Of a DNA stretch of 64,000 bases, positions 47,210-60,700 are shown piece after piece; the stretch's first letter is position 1, and every line of letters starts with the position of its first letter. Source of the stretch: Phycomyces blakesleeanus NRRL 1555(-) (Eukaryota; Mucoromycota; Mucoromycetes; Mucorales; Phycomycetaceae). The notes beneath the pieces are model-generated. The model was not told the origin of the DNA, ran no database searches, and worked only from the letters and a program-made list of their open reading frames with translations. The DNA lies in contig NW_017265144.1 in assembly GCF_001638985.1 (NCBI RefSeq), positions 124,001-188,000 of the forward strand. Direction: 5' to 3'. Made by a program: the position numbers and the translations under genes.

Positions 47210-50200
47210 CGTATGTAGAAATGTATACTCCAGTAGAAAGAAAAACATGTAAGTCTGATTTAGTATTTATATCCTTGAAAAGTTCCTAGATATTCCAATT
47301 GTTAATATTGTATTCAATAGCTGTCCTACAAAAAAAACATCAAATACGAGCAAGGCGTGGTACAGTTTTTGAGGAGTGTTTCACGAATAAACAATACAAG
47401 ACGATGTATATATATTCCAAACAGAGTTTAGTCTAGACATAATGTAGACTCTATCATACAAGACCAGAGGCTGTGCCACTATGATGCCAGCTCGGTCCAG
47501 TATTCGCTACCATAAATATGACGGACAAGAGGAGTAATCTCCTAAAGACTCTTTCTGGGAACTAGCGTTAAGATTAGTTTGTCGTATTATTGAAGATTTC
47601 ACACAGAGTGCAAATCTTGTTTATTTTCCTTTATAGAAATATAATAAAAATATAAGGTAATATAAATTATTGATTAAGATCGTGTTTCAATTTTTTTTTC
47701 AATTTTTAAAGTTGACAATCAAGCAACTACATTAGTGAATATGCATAATAAACCTAATCCATATTAAATCTTTGCTCGCATTTTTTTGTGTACTTCACAT
47801 CATTTACATATTTACTATTTTCATATAATCACCTCTAGCTAAAAGCTAAAGTCTTATATACCAAAGACTAATAGTAATACATTCTCTATTCTTTCGACTT
47901 GAATACCATTAAAATATTCAATTCATCAAAATATTCAAAGGGTATTGACATTAACGATAGAATATTAATTCTTGCTTTATATATGTGTATATATTTATTT
48001 ATTTACGTCTAATTATTTTCAGCAACTGCACAGTGAATTTCCTAATTATTAAGCATTCGTGCGTTTATAAAAAAAATATGCTTGAGGAGTATTGCCCAAT
48101 TATGGATTATTGCCACCCATTGTTCAATCTAATTTTGGATCGCTTCTTTGTTTTGCGGGGGGTGAAGACTACAGCCATTATAGTTTCATTTTCTTTTATC
48201 TAAATTTTGTAGTGAAAATAACGCAGTTATTGATAGGGGGTTCAGATAGAACGTTGACCAGAATGACTTCTCCCCTACCAACTTGCCTTTTTTTTTTTAA
48301 AAAAAAAAATGTTTCAATTTAAATTTCTCTAATTCCCTTGCTATTATAGGCCAAAAAAATTACTGCGCCGGCTAGAGCATATGAAAGTCCTCAAACAAGC
48401 CAAGAAAAATCAGACAGTCATATTAGTATCTTACTTGTTATTACTTTATCTAACCTTCTATCCTTATTCATGTTCTTTAAACGCTTAAAATATTACAACA
48501 CGGCTGCAATAACCTTTTTTCTTTATAGTATAATAAAATTTAAAATACTAATAATAATTGACTACGCATAGAAACAAGGCACTAGACCCGATAATTCAAT
48601 AAGGTATATCCTGCTTATACTACTCATATATAAAAATGTTTGTTTCATTTGTCATTAACATTGTACACTGACGCAAAGTACAGCATCACAATAACTAAAT
48701 TCAATATTAATTAAAAAGGAAATTTATTAGAGCCATCTCAATGGATAATTATCAGTCTATAGCAACAGCATGTTAATTGAATAATGAGAGATAAAAAATT
48801 GTATTGTTTATTGGAAATTAGAATAAATATTGTGATACACAGACATAATTAATGACCCAGATATAGGGAACTTAATCAGGAAAAGGCTCGAGTAATACTA
48901 AGCACAGTAACGCATATTTATTTATGCGCCTAGTTTACCAATGATGCTAACTTTCTGCTGGTAGTATAGTGCTTTTATTTCCAAGAAAAATTGTGCTTTT
49001 CACTCATCTTGAAGTCTTTTGTGGTAATATGGTTTTATGTGCTTAAATAACCGGATTATCTGACCGAAATATACACTCCAAGTCTCTCCTTTTATTTTAC
49101 AAATCGTTATTACCACTATTAATACATATATTTTTGCAACAACGAAGTGCCATGGTATTGACTATATATTTACTTTAAAAATCCTAAAAAAAAAATAGAG
49201 AGAGAGTATAGTAATTATGAATATATTTCCTATTAAAATATTAATTATGATAATATCCTTTGTTTTTTTTGGAGGTTCTAAAAATGCCTTGGTGAAAGAG
49301 GAGCAAGGAAGATTAGGCATTCTTAGTAAGCTAGAAAATTCGAGCAAGATAAAGGTACCTTATATTGTTTATGTGTCTGATAGTCAAAGCACGTTTTCTG
49401 TTGCTGATATTCAAGTAATTAGTAGACCAGTGAAGGTTATTTTAAGCAATTTTATAAGAGGAAACCCCATTTTAAGATTATTATTATTTTTTGATTCTGT
49501 AACACGATCTATTTTTCTTTTTCCTTGGTTACTGCTGATCAATTCTTTGGAAATAAGAATCGGTTGTACTATCGAAATATTCGATTGTACAATTCTTAAC
49601 TAGATAAGTGGTCTAATAAATGTCCAGGTGTAAACCTTGATTTGCTTCTTCTTTTATTGTTTGTTATATATAAGATGTTATCGCAACACACACAAACGAG
49701 CACACACACGCACGCACATCGCAGCACCCACAATACTCACAGAGCCGTATACACTTTTCCCAAACATATGTAGTGTAAAACAACTGTTGTAAATTATAGT
49801 TAATTATCTAGGATCTACTGCCGAAATATTTACAAAACAAAACATCGTCGAGTTTAATCACAAGAGAGGTTTTAACAGAGAATAACAGTAAGTTTAACCA
49901 GTGTACTAATGCCATGTAAAGGCCACCTATTTGTTGTTGTTTCTGTTGTTGTTATTAGTTCCGGACTTATTTCCAGGAAACAACTTGTACCTCGGTTTCC
50001 AGTGCTTCGCCTCAATAATCCGCAGTGCTGACATTTTTTATTAAATAAATGTCAAACCTTTTCTTCATCTTAGTTCCCATACTCCTCTTTCTTTTTCACA
50101 CATTATTTACTTGTCATTCTTATTTTAGTAGAAAAGCATCAACTTTGCCACCGTGTGCTTCCATAGAATTCTAATGTTCGTTTCTAAGTTTTCAAGCCAT

Positions 50201-51560
50201 TCTCAATGTTCATATATGCTTGTAATTTCCACCTTTATCTTTATCGTGTCCTCTTATTTATCTTCTCTATACTATTATTTACAGGTCCTTTGAGATAATG
50301 TTTAGGGTTGATCTTACTCAACACGATAGACTGATAAGCGACAATCTTTATTCTTTTATGTCACTTTCAGTCATATTTCCTTCTTTAGGTCTTTCTTTTT
50401 CTTGTGTGTTAGTTTTGGGTGTAAAATAATCGCTTCTTTTTATTTTCCATCAGTTGCATACACTCTACACTTGGTAATGTTACCCAATTTTTCTTATTTT
50501 AACTAATTTATCTACATAAAGCACACAAAAAAACACGTAATAAATTCTTGAATGAACAATGGCCAATAACCAATAGCTTCATAACTTTCATTCTTTTTGT
50601 TTTTGGTGCGCCAATATATGGCGCAGTGCATATTGTTCTGACGGTTCAGGAACCGAATGGGATTAAGATTGTTGAGAAGAAAGTAATTGTTCTTTGCCGT
50701 AAGGAACAATATAGACATGCTGACTGAGAGTATTACACTCGAATAAAATATACCAATCAGAGAATGTTATTACAGGCTGATTATGAGCCATTTGGAGTCA
50801 AAGATTTTTATCACAGTGTAACACTCGTCTTAAACGACGCAGCTATTTTTATCCAAAAACGTATCATTTAAAAGCAGCACAAAATTTCCTTTAGACTTTA
50901 CTCCATTATGTTAAATTAATAAGATCAAGCAATTAAGAGAAGAAGAAAAAAGTCTAATTGCAGGCAAAGGTAGAGAGCATACCTTGTCAGTTGGTAAAGT
51001 GTACTTGCTTTTGACTAAACCTAATGTGCGTATAATTAAAACAACAACAACAACAATAATAAAGAGAGAAGTCCTTTGAGAAGCCTTTTTTTTGCGTCAT
51101 CAAACACTCATTGAATTTTGTGACAGGTGCATGATTAGCGTGTATATAACCACTTTTGTCTTTTGTACACCAAAATCAGTCGCAAAAGAACTGTCTGATC
51201 GAAGATCTTTGCATGAGATTGAAATTGATGGTGAACGTTGATAAGATTAAAGAAATAAAGAACAAAAACAAGTGTAGATTTGTAATTTGAAACAAATGGT
51301 TCGAGCTTAGGCGCGCATAACATATTGTATCTGGATGGGAAAATTATTTAAATCATACTTACTACTGTACATATCAACTACTTAAAGAATTGATGTAATA
51401 TATGTATATATATAAGGCTGTTTATTCATGTACACAATCATATACATATATATTCCCTTTTGCTGAGGCTAAAGTGGACATTCAAACTGAACCATTAGTT
51501 AGACTATTTAGAGATGTAAATAATATCGATAAAAAGCATATGACAGACTCTCTTTTGCTT
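47210..51560. other. Long AT-rich intergenic region
   Basis: The one ORF above noise is 49217-49603 (+), 128 codons: a hydrophobic start (IKILIMIISFVFFGG), then VKEEQGRLGILSKLENSSKI and a hydrophobic C-terminal half. It has no recognised domain and composition like its surroundings, so I leave it unassigned. CACACA and CGCACG repeats lie near 49687-49722. No tRNA or transposon was recognised. Confidence 0.45.
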
Positions 51561-51565
51561 ACTTG

Positions 51566-53177
51566 ATGAATCGCGCTCTACGATTAAAGACTACATTGCC
51601 AGCCAGGCCAAAATTCTGTCGTTTTTTGTCTCTCACACCATGGTCACTCAAATCTCATCAACATCCCGTACCAGCTCCACCTGTCAGCGAACGATCTCCT
51701 CGCTTACCACACAATGCTTTTCTACAGGCTATGCCCTCTGACTCACCTTATCACTTTTACCAAAATAAGGTGCTTGAACCCTATGTCAACCAACCGATCA
51801 GTGCTAGTACATTGCGACAATACATCTTCTTCGGAAGGCAGATGAATAACAAGCGGCTGGCAAAGTCAGCAAACTGGGTCCGCAACGAACTCTTGGTCCG
51901 TCTCGCTCATCGCATTCGCGACTTTCAGCAATTACCCTTCTTTGTAGGCACAAACCCTCACATTAAATACATATATGGTCTGTACTGGGCTGCCTTTGAA
52001 AAATTACGAAAATCGCCTCAGATAAAGACAATGGAAGACAATCAGGGATTTTGTACGCTTCTCCGTCAGCTTTTGGAGGAAGGTAGACGAGTGATTCCTC
52101 AAATGGCACTAGGTGTGAGCGAATGCGCGTCGTATTATGCCGACGACCAACAAGATCTTGACCGATTTGTGAATAGAATGTTCAGATCGCGCATTTCTCG
52201 CCGAGTACTGACCGAACAACATCTAGCATTAACGGAGGCGTGTGAGAATGATTGGGATGAGAGTATGGGATTTGGAGACGGCTACATAGGAATCATCTTT
52301 ACCCGATGTTCTGCTAGAGCCATTGTTGGTAAAGCCAGGAAACTACTTGATATTCAAGCCGCCACAAAATTTTATTCACATTACCATGGAAAATTACCGC
52401 CTCCTTCCGAATGGAAACCACCGGCCGTAGAAATCGAATTACAACCTGCAGCAGGGAGCTCAGGGAACTCGAATGAGATTATATTTGCCTATGTAAGTCT
52501 CGCTCTAAATATTTATCATTGACTTGAGACAATTTGTTTTCTCAATACCATCATCTTACAAATCCAAATCCAAATACACATAAAAGATTCCAGAGCAATT
52601 GGAACAGATTCTGTATGAAATTCTTAGCAATTCTGTCAGATTTACCATGGCTAATCATCCACCTCATGCTTATCCACCAGTGCGTGTAACTGTGAGCGTA
52701 AATGAAACTGATGTTTTCTTCCGGGTGTCCGATCAGGGAGGAGGTATTCCCAAAACAAGGTTTGATCGCCTTTGGTCCTACCAAGCCCGTGCACCGGATG
52801 GCGAGTTCCTTCATTTTGAAGACGTTCAGAAGATGCCTTCAAATATATCCGAAAGGTTGGAACAAAACACCACGGATGGGCCAATGCATCTTGGAATGGG
52901 ACTTCCTTTGAGTCGTGTGTATGCCGAATACTGGGGCGGAGAATTACAAATTATGACTATGGACGGTTATGGAACAGATGCCTACGTAAGAATACCCCGT
53001 CTAGGAATCATGGCAGAAAACATCGGCTTCGACAAATTTACCCCGCACCAACTGCACCAGCACCGGTACACCCGGCCACAAGATACTCAATCAAACCCAC
53101 ATGCAACCAAATACCACCCAGACATCCCCTTGGCTGCAGGTGATGGATGGATGAAGAGTAGTATAGTCCGCACATAA
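51566..53177 (+). CDS. Mitochondrial PDK/BCKDK-family protein kinase (505 aa)
   Basis: These kinases phosphorylate and switch off the E1 subunit of pyruvate or branched-chain keto-acid dehydrogenase in the mitochondrial matrix. Two exons, 51566-52492 and 52587-53177. The N terminus is Arg/Ser-rich without acids for its first ~30 residues (NRALRLKTTLPARPKF), a typical import signal. An all-helical domain follows (LVRLAHRIRDFQQLPFFVGT), then a GHKL ATPase fold: N-box EQILYEILSNSVRFTM with the key Asn, G1 box VSDQGGGIP and G2 box HLGMGLPLSRVYAEYWGG. The RRVLTEQHLALTEA segment is more like BCKDK or yeast Pkp2 than classic PDK. The C-terminal His-rich tail (HQLHQHRYTRPQD) is unusual. Start is the ATG after an in-frame TTG. 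Confidence 0.88.
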
Positions 53178-53365
53178 ATGTGGTAATTTACAGTAGCAAC
53201 CTCTTTATATATTTATGTTTGATCTACAAGCAAAACTGACGTTATCAAATCCAATATACATACAAATACACATATACACTTTCAGATATCAATAGATTCA
53301 CCATTAAAAGACCATATTTTTTTTTCCTGTTTTTATTTTTGCTTTATTGTTTATATTTTGATAAT

Positions 53366-54852
53366 TCATCGTCCCCAATTTCCCTTTTGATCCACAGTTA
53401 ATTGAGCTGCCTTAATCCACAAATCATCTTCGGCATTATTCTCATGACCGTACAGAATTTGTCCAAGTGCAGCTGCTCTGACAGCCTTGACTACGTGAGG
53501 TTCTTCGGTTTTGACAGCCAAGTCAACGACACCCAACCATGGGTTTGATGAATTAATATCGGAATTTGGCGACTGATATGCCAATAGCAAATTTGTATTT
53601 ATTGCTAAGCGGCCTGTGGCAACATAGTGTACAAGGATAGTAACAAGTTGGGCATGAACAAGTATGGCACTCTCGGAAGGAGACAGAGAAAACAAAAGGT
53701 GATATAGTGCATGCGTGGAAGTTAATGTATGCATTAAGAAGAAGTTGATACTGATTCCGGCATCACTGATTCCTGTCGCTGCCATAATATATATGCAAGC
53801 AAAATAAAGTTCACGGAAACGTGCTTGGACATCTTGAGGGGTTGCTGCCATTCATTCCACAAAGTTAGAAAATTGTTTCTTCTTATTCCTTTGACCGTAA
53901 TAATAATAATGACTTACTTTTAATTATCCATTCAGAAGCATATGCTTTAATACTGGCAGCCCACTTTGGATCTTTGAGAACATCCGTCGAAAATAAGCTC
54001 TTGGTAGTGTCTTTTAAATCGAATACAGGGTCCTTTCTAATGCGCTCCAGAATGGATATTATTGGGTTGGTAGAATGCACTGCGCGTTCAGGTGTCTTGC
54101 GAGTGATATCGAGACCCAGTTTTTTAGAGTACTCAGCTGTCAAACCTGACAAGAAATCCTTTGCCACAGACCTTGCAGTTCCAGTAAGAGAAGCAAACTC
54201 AGTAGAATCCAGGTGTTGCTGACTGACATCTGGATGATTGGGGATAACTTCAAGCAGACTGTTACCTGTACATGCAGCCATAGCAAGACCTTCAGCAACC
54301 ATTCCAGGCAAGTTAAACTCGATACCATATCCAATGTGAATGAGAGGGTGGAAGGCTCCACCAAGTGTACGTGCCATGAGATCACCACTAAAGAGCCAAC
54401 GACGGATGGTTGCAGTGGGACCTGACGCTTTGATTTCATTCAAAAAGAAGTCGATAAAACCTTTGTCATGAGCAATGTCCCCGAGCTTAGATCGAAAGTT
54501 TTCGCGTGTTACAGAGCCAGAAGAAGACTGATACGGACGTTGCATAGCAGCCTGAGCAGCATATACTTCTTCAAGACGGTTGACATTTGCCCCAAGTGCA
54601 TAGACTGACAAAAGTTGATGTGCTGTATGGCTAAAGACAGTCAAAATAGATAGATTAGTATTGTGTATTTATCTATATTGACTTATAGTATACTCACTTA
54701 TGGAAGCCTCTATCGTTGAAAAACAAGCTGTGATTCTTATTGTTTTCTATGAGTAGGTTCTCAGTCAGGGTAGTTGTCTTGGTGCTGATTCCGGGCATAA
54801 CAAAGCTGTCGGCATCATGTTTAAAAGGGGGTGTTGGTAGGAATCCAGACAT
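53366..54852 (-). CDS. Questin-oxidase-like (DUF4243) oxidoreductase, 448 aa
   Basis: Members of this family include questin oxidase (GedK) and AflY, Baeyer-Villiger-type ring-opening enzymes of fungal polyketide pathways; many others are uncharacterised. Three exons: 54852-54698, 54630-53918, 53844-53366. Family features are the N-terminal LFFNDRGFHNHTAHQLLSVY with its His pair, then YALGANVNRLEEVYA and AFHPLIHIGYGIEFNLPGMV with the conserved H..IH.GYG motif. Later comes FRELYFACIYIMAATGISDA. Length is normal. No polyketide synthase lies nearby, so a secondary-metabolite role is not supported by context. Tail-to-tail with the kinase gene, 188 bases apart. Confidence 0.82.
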
Positions 54853-56508
54853 AATGTTATGAATAAAGAAAATATATATATTTGTGTGAAATGAGTTTTC
54901 ATGCCAAAATAACTCCTTTTTATAAAGAGTTTATTTGCTCAGACGTCATTCTTTTTTTTCGGCTGTCAATGAGAAAAACTGCTATACTGTTTTAACACCC
55001 TGAGAAAGTTTTCCTGTTATGCTTGTAACCTCACGTCATTGGGAAATATTTTACTCCCGGACTGTACACATGTACAGAATACACCCGGATAAAGCACGAT
55101 CCGTACAACCTTCTTTTCCAGCCACAATGCCTGCTTACTCATAAGATTTTATTGGTCATTAAACTGTGTCTGTTTAAATTGGCGACTCCTTTAATCAATT
55201 AATTGATACAAGAAGCCTGTCCTGGATGTTCTACATGACGAGCACGGAGAATACCTCCCGGTATAATAGTAAGCTCTACAAAACCCAGGCCTTCAGTTAG
55301 GATACCGGCCAACATCTCAATTCTAGAACATCACGGACTTCATGGACCTTATGATCAAAAAAATCAATCATTTTACAATTTACACAAAATGAAAGCATCA
55401 AATCTAAAGGTAATATCAACGAAATTGTAATCAAGAAAAAGGCAGTATTGATTCTATCCTGGACTTTGCACAGAAGCCATTCTTTAGGAGCTGTAGTCAT
55501 CGCATTTACTTGTACTGGACAAATACAGTCAAATGCTACTTTTTTTTTATTTATTTTTTTGCCTATTTGGAAAAGTTGCACATATCCATAACCTCCACAC
55601 CACAAGCATGTGTTTTTTTATGTGGCAATATATCTATTTTGATTGATTTCACCACTCTTCCAAGCTTGAAACCAATCACTCATGGAGCACGCATGCTTAG
55701 TAATATGAGTGAATGCAAGACAGAGACAAGGCTATAATGTATATATCATTGCTGAAAGACTTTTAAACATGATCATTTTTAAGTCAAGTGTATTGTTCTA
55801 CATAAGCCCATAATTAGATATTGCAACTGTGTGAAGGATCACTAGTTGTAATTTTAATACAATGTATATATTATTTTCTTTAAAAAAATGCATATAGAAA
55901 ACTGATAAAAAAAAACTGCCACTTCAAAGAAATACATTCTTTTGTGCTGTCGGTTAAGGTCAAATTATTGGGTCAGAGTAAAGAAGTACTTTAAATTAAA
56001 GCATATTGAACGGTTATATTATTCCCATTAACTTTGCGAGTACTGATATTTGATGACAAGAGAAGTTTTCCTGCAGAGCTACAGTGAATGCAATGCATAT
56101 GTAATATATTATTTTCTAGAATTAAATCTAATTCTTCTCAATCTCAAGCAAAAACCTTATCTGTATTTTATTTCTCGCTTTTAGAGCAGATTTAGATGCT
56201 ACTTTAGTGCCATTATTTCACTAGTTTTGGTAAGAGGAATATTGACTTGTATGATAAAAAGATTATGTAGGATTCAAAGGAGCTCTGGATACTTTGTATA
56301 TGTATATATAAAGCCTCTTTGTTTTTTTTTAAAAAAAGTTAATTCTACAGTGTGTATTTGTGTAGTTTTTATGCACTTTAAATAAATCAATTTTTTTTCC
56401 TGTTCAACCCCTCCAAGTTCTTGTACAATTGATAGCGTCCCTTTTCTAACTCTTATCTCACAGTCACGCCAAAGCGACTCTTCTTCACCTATTCTCTATC
56501 TTTATAAC
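54853..56508. other. Divergent promoter region
   Basis: Shared upstream region of the questin-oxidase-like gene (-) and the phosphatase-like gene (+). AT-rich. ORFs at 55297-55605 and 55510-55737 show no domain. Pyrimidine-rich sequence (56390-56500) precedes the ATG at 56509. Confidence 0.5.
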
Positions 56509-57440
56509 ATGAGCAGATCGCCCCAAGTCCTATTACTTACACCCCCAGAACAGTTTGGAATCGTCGAGCCGGGCATTTACCGGTCTGACATGCTCCAGCC
56601 TAGTCATTTTCCGTTCATTAAACAGTTTAATTTCAAGACGATGGTGATGCTCAGTCCAGAAATGCCTAATCGAGTGACATCAAATTACTTGGAAGAAAAC
56701 GACACAAGACTGGTTTGTTACCTCTTAACGCATGTTAATGTGCATTTGTGTGCATTTATTTTTTGTAACCATTTGTTTACGCCAAATAGGTACATTTAGG
56801 AATGGCTACCTGGAAACCAACCCAGCCGTCTACTTGGCGTCCTGTTTCAGAGGAGTTGATTAAGGAAGGACTCGAGCTCATTCTGAGTGTCGAGACTCAC
56901 CCAGTTCTTATTATGTGCACGTATGTAATTGCAAAATATAATTATGGTATCTCTCTTGAGAGAGAGAGAGAATACATGTACACATGTACTTTTTGTTTTA
57001 TGAGTTTTTGTTTCTGTTTTTTTTTGCATAGATCAGGCATTCATGAGACAGGTACCTTGGTTGGCTGTCTTCGAAAACTAGAAGGATGGAACTTTAGCTC
57101 GATCGTTACAGAGGTCAGTAACAAATATCAAATGCTCAGAAAGTGGAGTAGGCTCATAAGTTTTCTCTTGATTATTACTTTTATTAGTATCGTGCTTATG
57201 CAGGAACTAAAGCAAGATACGTAAACGAGCAGTTCATAGAACTATTTGATCTTGATCTTGTTACACTCCCACTTAATATTCCCAGTTGGTTGATTGACCA
57301 ACAAAACATGCTGGTTAGTATTGGCAATATGTTGGATTAGATTGAATTAAATTAAATTAACTGGCTTATTTCTGTAGGCAGAAGAAGAGGCAGAGGCCCG
57401 TTCAGAGATCGAATTACGGAAAGATCAAGTTAGGGCGTAG
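56509..57440 (+). CDS. Oca/Siw14-type tyrosine-phosphatase-like protein, catalytic Arg missing
   Basis: Related to the yeast Oca1/2/4/6-Siw14 phosphatase group (oxidant response and inositol-pyrophosphate hydrolysis). Five exons, 56509-56712, 56790-56920, 57032-57113, 57188-57313 and 57378-57440, give 201 residues. Signature: QFGIVEPGIYRSDMLQPSHF, FPFIKQFNFKTMVMLSPE, then the active-site loop CTSGIHETGTLVGCLRKLEG, followed by YRAYAGTKARYVNEQFIELF. In active members the loop is CxxGxxRTG; here the Arg position is Glu (CTSGIHETG), so phosphate transfer is unlikely. This argues for a structural or pseudophosphatase member such as the Oca2/Oca4 type. The first exon donor is an atypical GTTTGT. 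Confidence 0.82.
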
Positions 57441-57764
57441 ATGTAATTTACAATCTGTCTAGTTTACAGCCTTCTTTTGTACATACTTTTTTTTTACCAA
57501 TAAGTTATACACTCATACCCAAAAGAGTTTCTTTAATATGAAACGTAAATATTTATAATGAGCAGAAAAAAAATATAGATGAATGAATAGTAATAGTAAT
57601 AGTAATAGCAATAGTAATAGTAAGAAAAAAAAATGAAAAGTAAGGATAAGTGTACGTGAAGAAAGAATAATGGAAAACAAAATAACGAGAAAGGAAGTAA
57701 TTTTATGGCTATTAGGTGAAGAAATGAACATGAAGAAGAAGGGGTGCCATAATAAAAGAAAAAT

Positions 57765-60700
57765 CTATTGGCATATTTGAGATGTAGCGGAAGGACGGCG
57801 TGTACCAATATGATTACCAACACGCACCAATGTTTCCATTGTGTTTTTTGAATTGTTAATGAGATCTTTGTCCAACTCAATCACGTCCTTTTGCCAGATT
57901 ACTACCAAAGTACTGCCTCCAAAGGCAAAGTATCCAAGCTCGTCCGTTCTTGAAAGCTTCATACCAACCTTGGCCGTGATTATGATGGAACCAACCATCA
58001 TGGCGCCCACACAGACAACAGAGACCTTTCCAAATCGCTCAGAATCAATAGATACAACGGCTCGAGCATTCTCACCAAATACATCCAATCTAATGTTTTT
58101 TTTTTAAAAAAATATGAAAATAAGAAACAATAGCAAAATGGCTATACAAAGTATGACTTACGTTGTGCGCACTGCAATAGGATTGACAGTATAGTATTGA
58201 CCTGCTACATAGCGAATGCTTGTAATAGTACCATCTACGGGAGAATGGAATCTATGGATCGATACAGAAAAACAGTTAAGTACATATAGAAATGTCAAAA
58301 AAAAATATAAAAAAAAAAGATGTTCTTCACAAGCTGTCTTACCGGTGGTAGTCTTGGGGAGCCAATCGGAAGACAGCGAGAGATCCGCCTCCAAATGTGA
58401 TCTGTGCGTTTGGATCATCTAGTAACTTGGACAAACTAAACTCGATTCCTTTGATCCAAAGACGAGTAGCATCATCTACCGTTCCGAATGCCATCATACG
58501 ACAGTCGGCCGGACTGACTGCAACATCTGGATTGTCAGGCGAGTCGCAGGGACGAGAGTTAGGCTTTAGGACTCTGTAGAAGAATTCGTTGAAGGAATTG
58601 AACGAACTGAGAGGCTGGAGGACCTCAGACATGTCAATCTTGTGGAATTTTATGAATGCGGGTATTTCCCGTACTGAGATAGGCGCATCGAATCGGCGGC
58701 CCTGACGTAAGGTCATGTTGGTTAAGATACGCTGAGCTATTTATGGTCCGAGAATTATAAGTTTATTTTTAAAACAAACTCAGTAATAATAGCTATAATC
58801 AAATACCTGTTTTTGACTGAATTCCTGTATTCGTGCCTTTATAGACCAATCGCATGCCAAGACGGATGTAGACACTCATTCTTTCTTCAATCAATTGTCC
58901 CGTTCGACGGTCTTGGACGATAATATTGGCATTATTCTAAAGCGTTTCAAAAACAAAAAAAAAAGATAATTAACACACCACTTGTTTTTATAAAGATATA
59001 CGACTTACTGTGCCAAGGGAGTACTTTCCATATCCCACCTTACTAACTAGTTTTATAAACCATCTGTATTCGTGCGGTTAATATGTTTATATTTAATATA
59101 TTCCATAAAGGAGAATTGATATAATAATAAAAAGATACTTTAAGGCATACCTTCTTTGTGCGTATGCTTCGGTAAGGAAATTACCCATAAGAAATCTGTC
59201 GACAGTAGTCCAGTCGTTTGCAGCACAAGTAGCTACATGAGCCACAATATCCATTTGGGCTCGTTTTGAGAGATTTGATCGATGACAAATAGGACACTCA
59301 GATAATCGAATGACCTTTTCACTACTTGCTGAACTTGACCTTCGTGTGAGACATGTTTTTGTAGAGACTGGATGTTTCTTCGGTTTATTTTCCGGGACCT
59401 TTTCGTCGGTGTCTTTGGTATATGTGTTTTCTGAAGGGGTATTTTCAAAGGTGACAGGTTCAGGTCCACTGTACTGAACTCCTCGTGCTTCAAGCAATAC
59501 TTCTTCGTTATCGTTATCGTCAGAAGAGGTTCCAGATGCAGACGATCCTGTAGCATAATCAAGATGGTTTCCATCTGAGCCAAGAGCATCTAACCATTGT
59601 CCAATTACTTCTACATCTTCATCGATATCGTCCTCGTCGTCTTCGTCGTCATCATCGTCTTCGGATCCACCTTCATCCGAGTACGAGGAAAGAAAACAAT
59701 CGTCTGTCTCTTTATTGTCTTCGCTGCTTTCTTTCTCTGTGGAACTTGGGTCTAATTCCGCTGCAGTCGAAGGATGTTCGTTGGCAGCCAGCATATGGGA
59801 TTCGAAACATTCTACCAAGTCTTCAAGTGGAAGTTCGTCTGCTTCATTTGTCGGATCCCTGCCATGCTTACGCCAGAACGAATCTAGAGTAGCCTCTGTA
59901 ATTGTGGATCCGATGGTTTCTAACATAGACTGAACTTCTAAGCGACTCATTGTCCCACTTCCCTCCACATCATAAGTTTTTGCCAAGGCAATCCAAAACA
60001 TCTTCCGCATTTCATCATACGGTACAAATTTCGCACGGATTGTGAGAGTAGCGTTTCTATCTTTCCATTTGTCTTCGTTCTCCATATGAAGTGTGAGCGT
60101 GTGTAAATCCATATCCTGATGAATCGAATTATCAGGCATTTCTGTAGTGCTCATCGATTTCTTTTTTTCGGCAGACTGTCGAATGATATCCATGATGGGC
60201 ATGACAGCACTGCCGACAAGATCGTTTCCTGTAAACTTTTCTTTGTCGTATACGGCAAACTTGAGATGATAGGCAGATTCATTGTGCCGGACGTGGAAGA
60301 ATAATTTTTCTTGCCAAACTGGATTGAGGTTATGTCGAATTGAACTGGTCCGGAAGGTAGAGGTACCAAAAGACACCACCACAAAAGGGTCCATATCAAA
60401 TCCTGTTCTTGTCACTATATATTTTTTTAGACATATATATAATAAAAACACATAAGGCATAAAGGGTATCCATCGAACTATACTGCGCTAAAGAAAGAAA
60501 ATAACTTACTGTTTCTTTCTGGTGGTAAGTTATTGGCGTGCGAAATCTCCAAAAATGTAACACCCACTACATCTGGATGGAATTTTGCAATGTGGTCTTT
60601 CCGTCGCCTTCTGAATCGACGGGGTTGTGACACACTTTGAACACCCTTTGTGTCTGGTAATCCTGATGTAGAGGCACGCCGGCGACGGAAACGTCTTCCT

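Noticed and set aside
53366..54852. Secondary-metabolite gene cluster around the questin-oxidase-like gene
   Set aside because: Neighbours are a mitochondrial kinase, a phosphatase-like protein and a lipid enzyme; no synthase, transporter or pathway regulator is present.
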